From Nyssa sinensis (Eukaryota > Streptophyta > Magnoliopsida > Cornales > Nyssaceae): a DNA stretch of 64,000 nucleotides. The first letter of the stretch is position 1; each line of letters begins with the position of its first letter. Below, piece by piece: positions 60,441 through 64,000 of this stretch. The notes under the pieces are model-generated. The model saw only the letters and a list, made by a program, of their open reading frames with translations. It had not been told where the DNA came from and searched no databases. The DNA lies in NCBI GenBank assembly GCA_008638375.1, contig CM018035.1:25844307-25908306 (forward strand), given 5' to 3'. The position numbers and the translations under genes are program-made.

Positions 60441-61640
60441 GGCTGAGAAGAACATGTTTTAGATGTGGCGCAAATGTGTCTTCCTTGTCCTGTGTTTGAC
60501 CATGTGCCTATAATGTTGGATAATGGAGGGCTAAGTCGGGGTAAAATGCCCTTCTGTTTTGAGAACACGCGGATTAAAGAGGAAGGATTTGTGGATATGG
60601 TAAAAGGTTGGTAGTGGAGGTATAGGGTGGAGGGTGAGCTAGGATTTGTCTTAGCCAGAAAATTGTGGATGCTTGAAGAAGATCTAAAGAACTGGGACAG
60701 AGAGGTGTTTGAGAATCGAGGAAAGCTAGGTTACTACAGAAGATCAAAGACTTGGATGTAAAGGAGGGAGGGCTATTAACAGAGGAAGAAAGAGTTATCA
60801 GAGATGAAAAGAAAGGGGAACTGGGAAGACTTCTTATTTCAGAAGAAATTAGTTGGAGGTAGAAGTCTAGAGTGTTGTGGTTGAAAGACCATTAAGACTT
60901 CTTATTTCATATTGAGAGTATTACAATTAATGGGAGGGCTCTGCAGGCATAGTTCATTTCTACAACCAATAAAAAAAAATGGTTAATTTCTACAAGTGTC
61001 TTTATACTGAGATGGTTGCAAGGAGGCTGGTTGTGGAAGGTTTGGTTTTCAAGTCCATAGCAGAGAAGATCAATCATGTTTGGAAAGTCCTTTTTCTTTA
61101 GGAAGTGGATGATGCTCTCAAGGAATATGATGGGGATAAAATTTGGGGGCCAAACAACTTTGCTATGGAATTTCTTAAGCAGTGCTTGGAAGTTGTGAAG
61201 AATGATGCCTTGGCAGTCTTTGTTTTCATGTTTGATTGTGATTCCTTCGAGAGAAGCTCTAATGCTACACTTGTAGCTACGATCCCTAAGGAGGGAGGTG
61301 CGTCTTGATGTGAAGGATTTCAGGCTATAATCTTGTGGGTAATGTGTACAAGTTACTTGCTGAAGTATGATTCATTAGGTTGAGGAGAGTGGTGGGCTCT
61401 GTGGTGTCAGACGCCTAATGCATCTGTTGGAGGTAAACAAATCTTCGGTGCTGATCTAATTGCTAACAAATGCGTGTATTCTAGGTTAAATAGTGGAGTC
61501 TCAAGAGTTGTGTGCAACTTGACATTGAGAAAGCCTATGACCATGTCAATTGGGACTTCCTCTTTTATTTGTTGCAAAGAATGGGTTTTGGAGAAAAATT
61601 GAGGAAATAGATCTATGACCAAAATATGGTACACTTCCGT
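60441..61640 (+). pseudogene. LINE ORF2 reverse transcriptase N-terminal part, truncated
   Basis: Includes KIWGPNNFAMEFLKQCLEVV (near 61135), a SSNATLVATIPKEGG block (near 61255), GNVYKLLAEV (near 61340) and [20 protein letters not shown] (near 61515, motif A with the first catalytic Asp). Similarity stops at about 61640, before the YADD box, so the catalytic core is incomplete. Unlike typical 5'-truncated LINEs this one has lost its 3' end. Confidence 0.8.
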
Positions 61641-63895
61641 TAGTGATCTGAAAAATATTTTCCATTTCTTTAATTAATTTTCCTCTTTATAAGAAGAAAA
61701 TAAGAAAGTAAGTTGAAATCCAACAAAAATTGAGTTTTCTAGGAAAAGATTTAAGCAAAGGGCCATAACACAACCGTAGATCAACTTATATAGGATACAC
61801 TGGGTTCTATGTTTTTGCATAATTAATTTTGACATAACAAATTTTTAAAAATAAAATGGCCATTTTAAAAGCCTAGCCTCAATAAATTCTAACTATGTGA
61901 TTTATTTAAACCTGCCCCTATCATGCCATACCTTTGAGTATGTGGTGCATCCTGTTCCCATTCCATGTAGTGGAGCAATTTGTGTTCCAGGTAGCATAGG
62001 TTAACCCAAAAGAGTTGGTTGAAACATTTGGAGTAGGGGCTGGTGTTCAATTTTTGCAATTCAATGAATTATTTGGGGTTGGCTTTTGGAACAGTAAAAA
62101 GAAAATAATTGAGCAACTTTTACTGCCAAAGATTTGTGTATCTAGAGATTTATTTAAAAAAAAGAAAAAGAAAAGAGAAGAAAAAAGAACCATATATCTA
62201 AAGGTATTAAAGATTTGCTTCCAAAGCATGATAGAGAAATCTCAAAGGACTTCTTATGGTTGGTAACTTGGGTTGAGATAGGAAAGGAGTTCTTGGTGCC
62301 TGTGGATGTTGGTTGTGTCTTCTTGAAATAGCATGGTAGACTTGGAATTTTCACCATGAAATTTAGAATACAGTGTTGGTCATCTAGTGGTTGTGGAGAA
62401 CATAAAGAGAAACTAGAAGTCTTTGGCTTTGGCATTTTGGGTCAGATTAATTACCAATGTCAGCAATGGAAATCTGCTAGTTTATTTGAGTTTTGCCAGT
62501 TTTGATGAATATTAATTCCATAATGTGGTGTCACCCAATAGGAAGTGACTTGTATTCAGCTGGTATATATTTCAGAGTTTATCCCATTCACTTATTTTTT
62601 TCTTCTTTTTTGTTGTTTCCTTGTAATGTAAATCCTTTTTCAAAAATATATGAAGGGCATTGCCTAGCGATGGTACTGCCTATGAGGGATGCTTGGAATG
62701 GTAGACCTGGAGATAAACCTAACCTTTAGTAGTATTATGCAGAAAGTGGCTACTCTTGCAACCCTCATTCTCATGCTGAGGCATTTTTTTTCAAGAATAT
62801 ATGCTTTCAAAATAATTTTCTTCCCCTTATCTCTGTGATGATTTGGTTGTCTAATGTGCCTTCTAAAGTTATGTCCTCAACATTAAAGACATGCTTCAAA
62901 GAGTCACAGCTTAATTAGGCAACGTCCTCATATTTGCTTCTCATGCGATACAGTAGAATAGACAGAGTAAAACAAAATTTTCTTTATTATGTGGGGGTGA
63001 ACCCTTATTTGGGATTTCTTATTCGGTCTGCCTACAATCAATCTGGCTTCTTTTAGAGATATATCCTACTCTATTTCCTCTCACCTTCCAAAGTTCAAAG
63101 TTTGGGTGTTTCTTATTTGGCTCATCGCAGGTAATGAAAAATTCTTGTCGAAATCTAAGAGTGAACAAATTTTGGAAGCAAATCCTATGCCATTGGTTTA
63201 TTGGTTTTTGTTTCCTTTGTCTTTTGATGCTTGATTTTGCGGAATTTTAGGTGAATTTCCTCGGTGGTGTCTTGTTACCATCATTTACCCAAAAGCTTTC
63301 CCAACTTATGGTTCAACCATTTTTTTTTTTAAATTTTTGGTTCTTGCTTATTTTTACTTTTTGGTTATTTTTTTCTTTATTTTTTTTTAATATAAACCGG
63401 CTTAATGTCAATTGTTCTTGTCTGGGCACGCAGGGTCAACCCAGCAATGGGTCCCTATGGAGTGGAAATCGTCCCATCCTAGTTGGCTTGGAGGAAATTG
63501 AGATTCAAAACTTGCTAGTATTTCTGTGAAAAATAATTAATCCTATGTGAGATGTGCAGAATTTGTCCAAGGTTATTGTGTTGTCCTCCTTTTGGATCCC
63601 TGAATTAACCAATTTAGATGTTGACATTTTGGGAAATACTACTGTTCTTTTTCTTGACGAGTTTCTAGGATTTTTTCCCACCTTAGGTTTTATTTCTCTG
63701 TCCTTAGCGGGAAAAAGAAACATGCTTTTCCCCTGTTTTTCAGTTTACTTACACTGATGTATTTTCAATTGTTAGTTTATTTATTTATTTTTATTCTTTT
63801 ATGTTTTGTTGTGCTTTAAAGTATCACTCTTCCTCTGCCCAGTCTTCTTCTTCTTTGTGTGTGTTTGTGTGTACAATTGCAACAAAGGTTGTGAA
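61641..63895. other. intron sequence, no gene recognised
   Basis: Homopurine text at 62156-62186, T-rich tracts at 63320-63395 and no supported gene. A weak LINE-like phrase (LPKFKVWVFLIWLIAG near 63085-63130) may be another degraded zf-RVT piece. Confidence 0.4.
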
Positions 63896-63924
63896 GCACA
63901 GATACTCCTAAGGTGTTGTGGCTG

Positions 63925-64000
63925 TATCCGATATGTGTCAAATATGGATACATGTCGGATACAGCCCAATACATATCGGATACACGTATGTATCAGGAAA
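63925..64000. repeat. GGATACA / TATCCGA inverted and direct motif cluster
   Basis: TATCCGATATGTGTC, GGATACATGTCGGATACA and CATATCGGATACACGTATG follow one another in about 70 bp, in both orientations. It looks like the terminal region of a repeat that continues past the window edge. Confidence 0.5.

Larger units (their letters stand above)
57284..64000 (+). other. TrpRS intron 5, start (open to the right)
   Basis: No sixth exon was found to the window end, so the intron is at least 6.7 kb. It holds a long decayed LINE. A 67-codon frame at 57512-57715 (ASSGFKITAEVLRIEKV) has no recognised match. Confidence 0.65.

Noticed and set aside
57284..64000. A sixth TrpRS exon in the window
   Set aside because: The expected continuation after FPPVQ (a proline- and serine-rich stretch leading to the active-site region) was not seen in any plus frame.
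1..64000. tRNA, rRNA or other structural RNA genes
   Set aside because: None was found by eye. The only B-box match considered belongs to the SINE at 56785-56878.

Overview
This is nuclear DNA from a flowering plant, most likely a eudicot; the species cannot be told from the sequence. The evidence is a host gene with short GT-AG exons and large introns, set beside a dense stack of nested transposable elements: Ty1/copia, Ty3/gypsy, a LARD-like element, solo LTRs, a CACTA element, Mutator-like foldback elements, LINEs and a SINE. No bacterial, organellar, CRISPR or free-virus signal was seen. Almost all long reading frames outside the host gene are element remnants or chance frames.

Layout. 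1-1711: broken Ty3/gypsy RNase H and integrase, plus strand. 2270-14400: two decayed minus-strand plant-mobile-domain (PMD) sequences, the first split by a full-length copia element (2840-11393; LTRs, PBS, PPT and a 5-bp duplication ACATC all visible). This pol-then-antisense-PMD order is known from the Tat lineage of Ty3/gypsy. 15540-18650: an approximately 80-bp tandem array, a minisatellite and a TATA-bearing, LTR-like block that may be the same element's 3' end. 18659-20680: broken minus-strand chromovirus-like gag-pol. 21335-21844 and 23354-25307: two foldback elements with 9-bp duplications, with AT-rich DNA around them.

25858-44889 is one large minus-orientation LTR element, flanked by TTTAG, with LTRs of about 4.4 kb and a 3.1-kb internal part lacking recognisable protein (LARD-like). 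Its left LTR was later invaded by a 2.86-kb solo LTR (27605-30460, TGATA) and a 3.63-kb CACTA element (33341-36970, ACA), and carries a 1.35-kb block inverted relative to the right LTR. The CACTA element contains what looks like a captured exon of the APC1 cell-cycle gene and a LINE fragment. 45381-51300 is another nest, including a 3.8-kb solo LTR (46380-50167, TAAAG).

From 51544 rightward lies the one convincing host gene: cytosolic tryptophanyl-tRNA synthetase. Exons 1-5 are visible (212 codons, about half the protein, phases all consistent); the rest must lie beyond the window. Intron 3 holds a LINE 3' end and a 94-bp SINE; intron 5, at least 6.7 kb, holds a decayed LINE with ORF1, endonuclease and partial reverse transcriptase. 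No wholly new system is evident; the most interesting items are the inverted LTR segment, the CACTA gene capture, the intron-bearing antisense PMD sequences and the TAG-biased decay of the copia element.
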